Of a DNA stretch of 64,000 nucleotides, positions 42,212 through 53,000 are shown one piece after another; the stretch's first letter is position 1; each line of letters opens with the position of its first letter. The notes under the pieces are model-generated. The model was not told the DNA's origin. It was given only the letters and a program-made list of their open reading frames with translations, and did no database searches. Source of the DNA: Aquanectria penicillioides. Taxonomy: Eukaryota > Ascomycota > Sordariomycetes > Hypocreales > Nectriaceae. The stretch lies in the NCBI GenBank assembly GCA_003415625.1, contig PYIU01000009.1, positions 2,480,001-2,544,000 on the forward strand, in the 5' to 3' direction. The translations under genes were made by a program, and so were the position numbers.

Positions 42212-43992
42212 TTAGTCCGAGTCTTCGTGTATCGTGGCTCGGGCACGGTCAATGGCAGTGTTGCCCGCGGGCTTCGACTGCTGGAGGACAGGGGGTCGGT
42301 AGAAGACGGTGTCGTCGTCCTCGGCATCCAGCTGCATCAGGAAAGTCTCCCACTTTTCAATGAGCTGCAATTGTTAGCGTGATCGATATTCAGGCATCCG
42401 GGTAGTGCTCACCTCCTTTTGTGCCTCGACGGCGCTCTCGAGAAACGTCTCGACGCCGCTCTTGAAATCCTCCACCTTTTCCCGCTCGAATCGGTCCAGC
42501 TCGCTGCGCAGCAGGCGCCCCATGTCCTCGAAGAGCAGCCTGGCCTGGTGCACCTTGCGCTCCGCTTCGCCTACCTCGGCGCCGACCTGGTTCAGGCGAT
42601 CCTGCTGGCTCTTGCCCTGGCGCAGCAGCTTGTCCTGTGTCGACTTCTTCTTCTGCAGCTCCGACTCGGCCGAGTGCCACGAGTAAAATGCCTTTTGACG
42701 TTGGCCAAAGGCCTGCTTGACGGAGCCGATGAGGCGGATGTACTCCTCAATGATGATGCCAAAGGTCAGGACGTCCTGCTGGGCCTGGCGGTCGTAGACG
42801 TCGCGGATGGTGAGCTGCAGCTCGGAGAGGGCATCGAGGGGTCCGGACAGGGACGGGGAGAGCTCGACGGTAGACAGGGCGTGGAGCGAGGCGGAAAAGT
42901 CGCCGGCCGCCTCGGCCATCATCTTGCGCTGGCCGACCATGGTCTCCATGGCCTTGAGCAGGGACTTGAGCTGGTTCTCGAGGGCGTCGAGGTAGACCTT
43001 GCGATCGTGGAACCAGTCGTCCTGCTCCACAAACTTGCTGCCGCCTCCAACGCTGATGCCCAGGGATCCAAACATGCCCTTGCTCTCGCTGGGGAGAGGG
43101 TCCCTGCGCTCCTTGTGCTTGACGTCGACGTTGAAGGCCTCGCTCTCGAGAAAGAGCTTTAGGTCAGGGTCGTGCTGCAAAGTGGGGTGAATGGCCGTCT
43201 TGTTGAGCATCTTTTCTAGGGCAGCGCGGCGGCTCTCGACAAAGTTACTGTCGAAACGGCCGACGGCCTGCTTCTCGGGAGGCGGCGGCACCACGATGCC
43301 GGGGTTGTTGCCGTGGAGGGTGTTGTAGAGCCATAGGAAATCCCGGTATCGGCGCTTGACTTCAAACTCGGGCTGCTTGTAGCCCTTGGAGGTGGTCTGC
43401 AGCACGACGGTTAGACGGCATAGCAAGCTGGAGAGCTCTTACTCACCCTGGTTCGCACAGAATAGACAATGTGCGAGCTGGTCAGGTCGCCAACCTTGTG
43501 CGGGTCTCCGACGGTGATGTGAAAGGTGGGCTTGGCTGCCTGCTCGACGCTGACGCTGGGCTGGGAGCTGGCCCTGACGTTGCTGGGAGTCGCGGCATCG
43601 ACGGGAGGCGGCGGACGGGGACCGCGGGGCCCGTCGAGCTCGTCGTCCTCGATGCGATGGGGATCCGCGGGCCGTCGAGGCTGCTGCTGGGGCTGGGGCA
43701 TGGTGGTGCGGATCACCACCTGCTCCTTCTGGGGAGGCACCGGCGGAGCGTCCTGAGCGGGGGCATTGTCGTCGGGGGCGGCGCCGAGAGGCCCGAGGGG
43801 ATCGTCGACGGCTTCGAGGCGGGTGGGCTGGGCGACGAGGCGACGGGGGCCGCGCGAGGGACGGGGGCAGACGAGGTGGCGGCGGGAGCGGCGGAGGGCG
43901 TGGATTGCGCGGCGGCGGATGAGGCAGCGTCAGGTTGGGACGCCTGCGAGGGCTGGGACGAGTCCGCCCAAGGCGATTCTTCAACGTCCATG
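42212..43992 (-). CDS. VPS5: Vps5 retromer sorting nexin (PX-BAR), frame broken once
   Basis: SNX1/2-type subunit of retromer, acting on endosome-to-Golgi retrieval. Starts MDVEESPWADSSQPSQ. PX domain: PTFHITVGDPHKVGDL, YSVRTR joined across an intron to TTSKGYKQPEFEVKRRYRDF (phosphoinositide-binding RRYRDF), then IVVPPPPEKQAVGRFDSNFV. The Vps5-type BAR domain follows: DDWFHDRKVYLDALENQL to DFKSGVETFLESAVEAQKE and LIEKWETFLMQLDA. In the N-terminal linker the frame changes: RLVAQPTRLEAVDDPLGPLG lies one frame off the start. One extra C in the five-base run 43863-43867 joins them. Confidence 0.92.
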
Positions 43993-44464
43993 CTGGAGGG
44001 ACAGGCCGGCCTGGAGCGAGAGAGAGGGTCCGAGGGGGTTCGAGAGAGCTCTGCTCGGACGAGGTAGTTGAGATGGGGATGTGGATGTGGAGGATGGTGA
44101 GAGGTGGTGATGCGATGGACGGATGCACTTGTACCGCACCTCCGGCCAATGCGGCTGGGAGCTTGGGACGGAATGGGACCGTGGGCGGTGGACGTTGGTG
44201 GTGGCCCCACCATGGAACTTAGCCGCCAGTACCTACAGCAGTGCAGCCAGTGCAGCTCTGATGGCATCACCGAATGAATCGTCGTATTCTGTAACTCTTT
44301 TGTCTTCCTGTATTGTACAGCCTATGGTATACTCTTCTCCTGCATCAATGCAGCATGTCCACGACTGGAAGCCGTCATTTCTGTTCAAAGCGCTTCCGCT
44401 TTCTCGTCCCCCCAATATCAACCCGCTCAAAGCCTGGCCATCTCTGCCTGCTCGAGTAGCCCTC
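43993..44464. other. intergenic
   Basis: About 470 bp between the Vps5 start and the TAF5 stop. Promoter of VPS5 and 3' region of TAF5; no gene seen. Confidence 0.5.
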
Positions 44465-47006
44465 CTAGCGCTCCGGATCGTAGCAGCCTCCCACTATCAC
44501 CAGGTTCATTCTCGTAAACTTGACCTTCATCACTGGCGTCTTCTTGGTCGGGAACGCGCTGATTTGGTCCGGCGTAATCATCACCTCCTTGTTCTTCTTC
44601 TTGTGCGACCCCGTCGTCGTTCCAGCCGCCCCCGCCTGAGCAGAAGCGCCGCCCGCCGCTCGAGATGCTTCGCCCGGGGCAGTGGCGGCGTTGGCATCGG
44701 TTCCCGCCGCCGCGGCGTCCAGTCCGGCCTGCTGCTGGTTGGCCTTTTGGGGATCGGCCGGCAGCTCGACGTCCCACAGCCGCACGGTGCCGTCCTGGCC
44801 TCCCGAAGCGAGCACGTTGGACTCGACGCTGAAGCTCAGGGACCAGATCCCGCCCTTGCCGTGGCCGCGCGAACGCTTGATGCGGGTTCCCTTGGCGAGA
44901 TCCCAAAAGAAGATATTGCCCGCGCAGTCCGCGCTCGCCAGGATCTTTCCGTTGGGAGCACACTCCAGGGCGCTAATGTAATCGGTGTGGCCGGTCAAGA
45001 CTCGCACGCAGGCGCCCGTCACCACGGACCACATGCGGATCGACTTGTCGGTCTCGTCAGACGCCGAGAAGACGTACATGCCGTTGGGGTGCCATGCCAA
45101 GGCCGAGATGGTGGTGTCGTGGCCGACGAGCAGGCGCTGCGGCGAGGCGTGGTCCTGCATCCAGACGCGAAGCGCCTTGTCGTAGCCGCCGCTGATGAAG
45201 TAGTGTCCGTGAGGGCCCCAGAGGGACCGGAATACGGGGCCGTCGTGGGACTTGTAGAGGCACAGGCAGCTCCAGGACTCGAGCGACCAGAGGCGGATAT
45301 GGCCGTCGGCCGACGATGAAAGGAGGAGCTTTGGTCTGGTGTCGAGAGCGGGATTTGCCTTGCCCTCGTCGCCAAACAGCTTCTGGGGGGGCCAGAGGTG
45401 GCGTCGGAAAAGGATACATCGTAAACCGGCGCAGAATGCCCGATGAGCTTGCGGCTGTTGAACTTGGTGTCCTTTTCGTGCACATTCATTGTCGGGAGAG
45501 CCTTGCCATCGAGAGACCACACTCGAATGTACGACTCGGTTGTGCCGACGGCAACCATCTGGCCGTCGTTGGAAAAGTCCATGCAAGCGACGCTGTTCCG
45601 TTAGCATTTCATCTGGAAAGGGACCTAGGTGCTCACCTTCCGAGGGTGTTGTGAAACGTAAACATGCACGCGCTGATGGGAACGCCCACTCCTCCAGTCT
45701 GCCCGTCAATCTTGAACCGATCGCGATTCTCCCGCACCTTTTGCATCTCGAGCATGATATCCCGAGGCCTAGACGGAGGCAGAGGTAGGTCTGCCCTGTT
45801 GGGCGCGTCGGCGCTCTCCTCCCGCTTGATCTTCTGGTCAAACTCATCCAGCAGACTGGTCTTGCCGGCCGCTGGTGGCTTTCTTCGCTCCTCATCCTCA
45901 ATCTCGGCCCGCACGTCCTCTCGAAGGTCAGCATCCATGGGGAGAGGGCCGAGCTTCAGGGGGGCCTTTGGATCCAAGACGTCCTTGTTAGAGAGACCAA
46001 TGTTGACTCCAGGGACACCCTCGTTGGCGTCGAGCTCCTCAATCTCCATGTTTCTGGATTTCCTGTATACGGCTTCAAAACTAAAAGGGGTAATGGGGCC
46101 GCGAGCAGTCGAGTCGACCTGGCAGTAGGCCACCAGGAGATGCCGAATAACGGCGCCGCCCTGCTCCGACTCTCGCTCCAAAAAGTTGAACAAGTCGCCC
46201 GTAGCATGCTGGTTCAGCGGGATACGGTACTTGTTCTCCCGGTAGAGCTTGGTAATTGGGTTTTCGTTAATGTGCTGCGGCAGTGTGACGGTGGCAAACG
46301 TCTTGAGGTCGTCTGCGTGGATGGGCTGGAAATGAGGGCCAACGTCCCGGAGGAAGACCTTGGCGTCCTCAGTGTAGGCATTGTTGATGAGTTCTAGATA
46401 CGAGTAGACAAAGATGGGCCACAGCAGTTTAGCGAGTTCAAACTGAACAGTTAGCTATGACCACGACAAGAGAAGCGAGCATACCTTGTACAGCTCGAGG
46501 TTGTTTCCGACCCATTCGCGCAGGAGGTTAAAGGCTTTTGTGTACTTCTTTGGGCCGAGGTTGGCAAGCTGCTGAATGGGCTTGCCATCGGGGCCAAGGT
46601 GTTTCGACTCTTGCCGGAACACCTCCTCCGTGCGGTTGAATCCCCTTTTAAGAAGGTAGTCGGTGACCTAGGAGTGTTAGCCTGGCGTTCCGGAGTAATT
46701 ATGCCTTTCACCGAGTTCGCTGTTCACCTCTTCCAAGACGTTCTTCATTTCGATGCGGTGTTGGAGATGCGAGGTTGAGAGTCACTGACAAAGACGTGAC
46801 TTACGCCAAGCAGGCAAACCGGCAAACAAAGAAACAAAGAAACAACTTACAATTTGATTAAGGTTCTGATTCGACATGGCGCCGCCTGTTGTGCCGGTTT
46901 GTCCTGTGGTGGTGGTGGTGGTGTGGGTTGCCGCTGGAGGAGTAGCAGCCTGACCGGTGTAGCTGCCAGGCGGCGCAGCGCCGGGGGTGGGAGCTGGAGC
47001 TGACAT
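44465..47006 (-). CDS. TAF5: TFIID/SAGA subunit TAF5 (WD40), frame broken once
   Basis: Nuclear scaffold subunit of TFIID and SAGA. Starts [16 protein letters not shown], then a Thr-rich stretch; a roughly 180-nt first intron splits the LisH motif (MSNQNLNQI / [17 protein letters not shown]). The NTD2 domain follows ([38 protein letters not shown]). The WD40 propeller has [77 protein letters not shown] and [20 protein letters not shown]. At 45385-45391, a run of seven G (C on the coding strand), the frame slips between [12 protein letters not shown] and [17 protein letters not shown]; eight would be correct. As TAF5 is essential in yeasts, an assembly error is very likely. Confidence 0.95.
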
Positions 47007-47656
47007 GATGCCAAAGCCTTGGATCGAAGACGGTTAAGATGCACGAAAGTATAGTTGGAGCTTGCTGATAAAGCGCTTAGAAGCTCATGTCATATATGCG
47101 CCTGCACTGTCAAGCGCGCTCGCAGGCCCCAGTAGGTTGCGATGCGATGCGACGTCGAGACCAGGTGCAGGTGCCTGAGTCGCGGCCGGAGGAGCTTGAA
47201 GCTGTTCTCAGCAGTGCTAGCTAATGAAGCAATTTAGAGTCTTCCGAACAGAGCTGTCGCGACGGACGTAGAGGTCAAAGGCGGCGAGGCTGATGATGAA
47301 TTTGGTGACACCAAGGCGGCAGGCTGAGTCGCGTCGACCTGGAGCAGGGTTAGCCGAGGTTTAAGCGGCGAAGCACATGGCGATGTTGAAGGAAAGAGGT
47401 TCTCTGTGAAGTGTAAATTGAATTTGCAACTGCAAAGGCCAGCCTTTTATTTTATACCTCTTTCATGACCATCATATATCTTATTCATCTCTGCGCTGGG
47501 CTCACTTCGTCGCCTTCCATCATTGACAGCCGTGAGATGACCGCGCACAGACCACCAAGTACGTATCCCAGCCTCATCGAAACTTCAACTTGGGCAGTTC
47601 ACAAGTTCATCAGAGCACAAGGCGGTTGAGGATCAGCATCGATCCCGGGCCACACG
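47007..47656. other. divergent promoter region
   Basis: 650 bp between TAF5 and MED11 starts. No coding signal. Confidence 0.5.
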
Positions 47657-48157
47657 ATGGCATCGCCTCAAGACGCACTTATGGGAGAGAGCGATTCCCG
47701 AAAACATGAACCTTTCACCGTGGAAGAAAACATCCACCAGCTCAACGACATCGACAACTGCATCGTCCAGCTCATGAGCCACGCAACCACAGCTCTGAAT
47801 GCGCTCACCATCCCGCAAAGCGCTGGCTCGAATCCCTCTGATGCGCCAAGGCCTCTGGATCCTCCTGCTCAAAAGGAAGCCTTCCGCACCTCTACAGATT
47901 CGTTTCTCACTCTCCTCCACGACATTGACGTCAAGATGAAGCGTCAAATCATGGCCCTTGAGGAGGCGGGCATTGTGAACCTTTCCAACCCTCAACGGCA
48001 AGACCCCAACGGGCCTTCAAGGCCCTCTCTCAAGCCAAACGGCGTCGGCGCGGTGGGAAACCTGGACGTCGGCTGGTTGAACAGCCGCGGGACAAGGGTT
48101 GAAAGGGACATGGAGGCCGAACTGTGGGGGAAGGCAAAGGATCTGATGGAGAGATGA
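47657..48157 (+). CDS. MED11: Mediator subunit 11
   Basis: Single-exon, 166-residue head-module subunit of Mediator. The conserved N-terminal helix pair is FTVEENIHQLNDIDNCIVQL with MSHATTALNALT, followed by a Pro/Ser linker and the second helical part KEAFRTSTDSFLTLLHDIDV, then KRQIMALEEAGIV. The C-terminus GWLNSRGTRVERDMEAELWG is typical of the filamentous-fungal version. It sits divergent to TAF5, so two transcription-machinery genes share a promoter region. Confidence 0.88.
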   Translation: MASPQDALMGESDSRKHEPFTVEENIHQLNDIDNCIVQLMSHATTALNALTIPQSAGSNPSDAPRPLDPPAQKEAFRTSTDSFLTLLHDIDVKMKRQIMALEEAGIVNLSNPQRQDPNGPSRPSLKPNGVGAVGNLDVGWLNSRGTRVERDMEAELWGKAKDLMER

Positions 48158-49038
48158 TGGATTGGCATCTGGCATTGATAGAGCTCTGCATTCAATTAAT
48201 CTAGGGCACCTTATTGGCTCGATACCACCATAGAAAACCTCGAACGACCTGACGGTTGATCTATTTATGTACGTACATCCATCTGGTGTTGGCAAATAAG
48301 GGCAAGCTAGTGTTGGAACGTGCGACCGCCTATCTGGAATCACTCAGAGGCTGGAATGACGACGCAGCCACGCCATGCGTCAATCTGACATGTAATGAAT
48401 GGTAGGCTCGGGTCTATCGGATGGGATACCTACGTGGGCCTTACGGACTACGCTTGCCCAGATTTTCATGGCATTCCATGCTCTCGGCAGGGGTAGTAGG
48501 CACGTACCCCACGCAACGTGCCCCGGCAGCCAATCAGCGCCCGCTGAGTGTAAGAGAAGTCGTGGTGGCTACAGCATGCGCCTGGAGACCCCACAGCGCT
48601 GCCCTCCGGGCTTCCGCTTGCTCGGCAGGTCTTATCCAGGTTATTACGGCTGCCATCTGGCTGCTTCTCCCTCCATGCAGCTAGGTCCCTCAATTTCATC
48701 GTCTCGCTTTCCTTTCCTTTCCTTGCCTTCCTTTCCTTCCTGGCCCTAATCTTGTCGCCATCACGCTTCGCTCCTTGTTCGCGGTGCTTCAATTGCCACG
48801 CAGTCATTCGCTTGCTCTGCCTCACCCCGGCCCTCGCTTATCAAGCCCCCTCTGGGCGTTGACACTTGCTACGGCCTAGCCGTCATAACTCCACTAATAC
48901 TTTTTGACGATCCCCCCGCCGAAACGAACTTCTGCGACAGAACAACTGTCAGGCTGCGTCGAGGGTTGCATCAGACGTCGGGCGAACCGCCGCACGAATA
49001 GTGAGCCTCGGGTTCGAAACGCGATTCAAACAAGCGCC
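48158..49038. other. intergenic / leader of the Ytp1-like gene
   Basis: About 880 bp without a gene. A pyrimidine-rich tract (48705-48745, repeated TTTCC/TTCC) precedes the Ytp1-like gene, the usual look of a strong fungal promoter. Confidence 0.5.
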
Positions 49039-50621
49039 ATGGCCGCGAGATATGGGATCAGGCCGTTTGCCATGCCCGCGATGGTGGCACTTGGCTTCTT
49101 CAGCAACATGGCGCAGGCACACGAACACGACACAAGCAACATCCCCGATGGCCAGACGGTCTCTCTCGAGCCGTTGGTACGTTTACCCGAGCGCGGAGGA
49201 CGCAATGGACGCTGACCTAGACAGGACACGGTTCTATGGATTCACATCCTCATCCAGATGGTGGCCTACGGCGTCATCTTTCCCATTGGCATGGTCCTTG
49301 GAGTATGTTCGTCCCGGAACCCCCGGATCACGGCGCTGACATGTTGTAGATGACCAAGAGTCGATGGCACGTTCCTCTCCAGGCCGTCGGTACGATTCTC
49401 GCCATCCTGGGATTCTTCCTGGGCCACGCGCACAAGGGCCGGGAATTCATTCCCAACCACGTCCACGGATCGTTTGCGCACATTCTGCAAATCCTCCTCG
49501 CTACTCAGATTGTCCTGGGTCTGTACCTCAAGGGCCACTGGGAGAAAGGTATCAATGGCAAGATCCGAAAGCTGATCCGGTTTTCGCATTCCGTCATCGG
49601 CAAGGCCATGCCGCTCTTGGCGTGGACGCAGATGATTTTTGGTGGCATCACAGCTCTTGGCTTTTGCCAAGGCGAGCACGTCGGTCAGTGCGCCGCCCAC
49701 TTCATCATGGGGGGAGCCTTTATCGCCTACGGCATCATCCTCACCATCATCCTGGTGGTCGGCCAGGTCTGGATCCAGCGAACCGGCCGGTCGCAGGAAT
49801 TCTACGACAGCGCTGTCATCGCCGCCTGGGGATGCGTCAACACCTTTACCGAGCACCGCTGGGGCACTGCCTGGGTGAAGAATGACTGGCAGCACACCAC
49901 CATGGGCGTCATCTGGTGGGCTGCCGGCCTCGTTGGCGTCTGGCTGAGCAGGGACCGCGACGGAAACCCCAAGCGAAACTTCATCCCCGGGTTCGTCATC
50001 CTTATCACCGGCTGGGGCATGTCGGCGCACCCTCAGGAGCTCCACGTCAGCGAGGTGACCCACGCTATGTTTGGCTACACGCTGATGGCCGTCGGCCTCA
50101 CTCGAATCATTGAGATTGCATTTGTGCTCAAGGACAAGCAGGGCCTCTCCGAGGACGGCCGCGTTATCAACAGCTTCCAGTACATTCCTTGCTTCGTAAG
50201 TCGTCCCTTCATATACTGGCGCATTTACTAACGCCAGCAGCTAATGTACGCCTCTGGCTTCCTTTTCATGGGCGCCACGGAAGAGCAAATGTCCCTCGTC
50301 GCCGGCTCCAGCATGGACCACGTCTCGTACATTCTGATCCTCTACTCGCTCGCCTCGCTTGTGTTCCTCTTTGCCAACATGCTCATCCATCTTTGGGACC
50401 GTCTCTCAAACCCTGCGTTGAACACCAAGGACTTTGGCAACGGCTACACCCACGTCAACGGCCATGCGGTGGAAGATGGCCAGCTTCAGGATGCCCAGGA
50501 GTTTGAGCTCGATGGCCTGGTCAGCGACGACGACGAGGACCCCAGCCAGCGAATGCTCCGCGACAGGCCCAGCCTGGACACGCCCAGCACTGTGGGCAAG
50601 AACAACGAGACACGAGCTTAA
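49039..50621 (+). CDS. Ytp1-like multi-pass membrane protein
   Basis: Membrane protein of the Ytp1/cytochrome-b561-like DUF2427 type. Four exons. Signal peptide or first helix MVALGFFSNMAQAHEHD, then across introns TVLWIHILIQMVAYGVIFP, and a histidine-bearing helix series (LQAVGTILAILGFFLGHAHK, VHGSFAHILQILLATQIVLG, RFSHSVIGKAMPLLAWTQMI). AHFIMGGAFIAYG is followed by NTFTEHRWGTAWVKNDWQHT, a conserved loop of the family. The cytoplasmic tail ends with acidic and serine-rich residues. Histidines in paired helices would suit haem b binding, as in b561, but this is inference. Function in fungi is poorly known. Confidence 0.82.
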
Positions 50622-50840
50622 ACAGACGGACATATGACAAGTGGATGGAAAAGTAATGGATACAGGACGGCGTCATGGTTTGGTAGATTAGATGAATGAA
50701 TTGAATTAATATGCAGTGCATGTGAATGTGTAGACAAGTGAACTTTAAAGTGGGTAGCGGGGCTAGCGTGCTTGACCGACCTCACCGAAAATAATTCGTC
50801 CATCGCAAACCTTGCATCTCAAGAATCTGCGACAATCAAC

Positions 50841-51203
50841 ATGCCGTCCGTCGGAAACCCCAACGGCCCGTCCAAGAACCGGCTGGCCGCCCGCGCTTCC
50901 AAGGCCAGAAAGGAGCGTCGCAAGCGATCGCAGGCCCCCAAGGACAAGGTCGCCAAAGCCGATACCACACGAGGCGCCCGAGCCGGCCTGCTACCGACGA
51001 GCGGTCCCCGAGCCCGAATCAGCAGCAAGAGGGCCAAGAAGCTGGAGAAGAAGATGGGATACGCGCTGAAGAGGAAGATGGAGGCCGAGGGCGAAGCCGA
51101 GATGAAGGGTAGGTTGACGGGTTGACCGCCGAGGCTGGCACTAACGTTTGTAGATGCGCCCGCAGAGGAAAAGGTCGAGGAGGTTGACATGGAGATTCAA
51201 TAG
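50841..51203 (+). CDS. small basic protein, Alb1-like (ribosome biogenesis)
   Basis: About 105 residues in two exons, joined K-D at an intron opening GTAGGTTGACG. Very basic: RLAARASKARKERRKRSQ, TTRGARAGLLPTSGPRARIS, SKRAKKLEKKMGYALKRKM, then an acidic tail ending VDMEIQ. This layout resembles Alb1, the small nucleolar/60S shuttling partner of Arx1, and the lengths agree; identity is a moderate guess. An in-frame ATG 23 codons upstream (50772) is possible, but the sequence between is not basic and is less likely to be translated. Confidence 0.6.
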
Positions 51204-51693
51204 GCAAGAGGCGAGGAGGCGAGGAGGCGAGGAAGACGGGGATAAGCTTCACATGAGCGTCCAGGACGTAGGATGCTGGAATGGCCGGTTTAACTCGGGA
51301 TCAGGATAGACAAAATGCATTTCGTTCACTACTATGGACTACAGTCCAATGCCTCGAATAACGAGTCAGGCCGTCGCCATGCTGGACATATAGCATTGGC
51401 AGACGTCCACATGATAGTCTTGTTGTGGCCTGCAGTACAATTCAAGCCGCCAGCCACTACAGCCCGATGCAGCTGCGAGCAGGGTCAGAGCAAAGTGAGG
51501 AGAATGTCGCAGGCGAACAATGCTGAGATCAATGACCTGAATCACATTTATCAGACAATGCATCTTGACCTCCTTAAACTATCCAGGAAATACATTCTTA
51601 CTTGCCTTCACAGGACAATACATCTTGCCTTGAACCATCCGGACAAGCTTGACTTCTCACTCCTTCATTATCCTCATCGATCCTCAGGCTCAG
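51204..51693. promoter_or_regulatory. intergenic with 60-bp spaced direct repeat
   Basis: GACAATGCATCTTG at 51554-51567 and GACAATACATCTTG at 51614-51627, exactly 60 bp apart, 70-140 bp before the next start codon. A 6-bp GGCGAG repeat lies just past the stop of the previous gene (51208-51232). No coding frame is supported. Confidence 0.45.
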
Positions 51694-52883
51694 ATGGGTC
51701 CAAAGAGATCCGCTGAGCAATCCTGCCCTGACGAGTTTGTCAACCTGAGCAAGATTCGCCGTCGACGAGAGAACAGCGATGTCTCGGACTCTTCAAGTAA
51801 GCGCCTCAATCCTCTTTGACTCTTCTAACCCTTCTAGTCGAGCGTCGCCACGCTGCCTTTGTCGACTTCGTCTCTAACAATGTCCCCACGGCCCTGATCG
51901 CCACCGAGGTCAAGGACTACCTGATTCAAGAGTCCAACGAGCGCCTCGAGCAAGCCAAGCGCGAAGGCGTCAGCTTTAAGGACATTTCCATCGGAAGCGA
52001 CTGCCTCCCTGTCTGGCCTGGCCTCACCTGGGATCCTTCTGCCGAGTCTCTCCATTCTGCCATCCAAGGCCGCGTGACTGCTTTCCAGACTGCCCAAGAG
52101 CTTGATGGCACTCTTCGCAGCGACATCATCACCAAGGGCAACAAAAAGCTGGACGAAGCTCGTCGGCAGGGAGCAGGCCTCGACGAGGTTGTTGTTGGCC
52201 ATGGCTTGTTGCCCGATTGGGAGGCCGACTCTGCCAAAACCCCAGTCGTCATCGACCTTACCTCTGATGAAACCCCAGAGATTCCTGCATGCCTTGATCT
52301 CAGTTCGGCGTCCACCTTTATCAACTCCGATTTTGAATCGTCATCGGCGGCACTCCCCAGCCAGACCACTGCAGTTTCCATCTCCTCCGACTCTGACAGC
52401 TCAGACTGCGAGTCCGAATTTGACGATTTTGAATCGCCCTACCCTGAAGATGACCTATATACAATATGGCTGAGAAACTACGTCCGCGAGCAGGCCTATT
52501 CTTCCGATGGCGAGGGCGCTAGCAATGTTGTCCACGGCGTCCGCGTCGGCGGCTCTCGCCCCCAATCTGTCGACCTCGAAGTCTTTGTCGCATGCGATGA
52601 CGATGTGGAGCTGCCTGAGCTCGAGTTTGCAGTGGACAGAGAGGCCTACGAGTTCTGGAACAGCACAGACGAAGCTGTCGATGTCGAGTTTGGCGGCATG
52701 GAGGTGCGCTGCGCAGACGGCATCATGTGGATTGGGGAGGCTACCGACTCGACCTCAGAAACCTCCAGCTTGCTCTTTTATCCAGTTCCCGTTGTCGAAG
52801 AGGCAGAGGACTCCAATGCCGCTCGTTGCAAGAGCTGCGACAATCTCATCATCAAGGAGACGGAGGACGGTTTCAAATGGTAA
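51694..52883 (+). CDS. hypothetical acidic protein with SUMO-interaction-like motif and internal repeat
   Basis: Two exons; starts MGPKRSAEQSCPDEF, intron with GTAAGCGCC donor, then IERRHAAFVDFVSNNV. Residues about 60-170 contain two copies of a roughly 30-residue unit: NERLEQAKREGVSFKDISIG..LPVWP and NKKLDEARRQGAGLDEVVVG..LLPDWE. This is followed by PVVIDLTSDE, a textbook SUMO-interaction core (V-I-D-L-T with acids after), and a serine/aspartate-rich stretch (SSDSDSSDCESEFDDF). The C-terminus has CKSCDNLIIKETEDGFKW with a CxxC pair. I recognise no family. A nuclear, SUMO-linked role is inferred from the motif alone. Confidence 0.7.
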
Positions 52884-53000
52884 TTCAGCTGGCTGACAAT
52901 GCCCAATTCATCGATTAGTTGCGAAGGATTCATAACATCTGGCTATTCCTCATAGTTGGGACAGTTTTAGTTCACATTTACAGTCCATAATCGCATCGTT

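Noticed and set aside
42419..43162. 247-codon frame opposite VPS5
   Set aside because: Shadow frame of the BAR domain coding strand.
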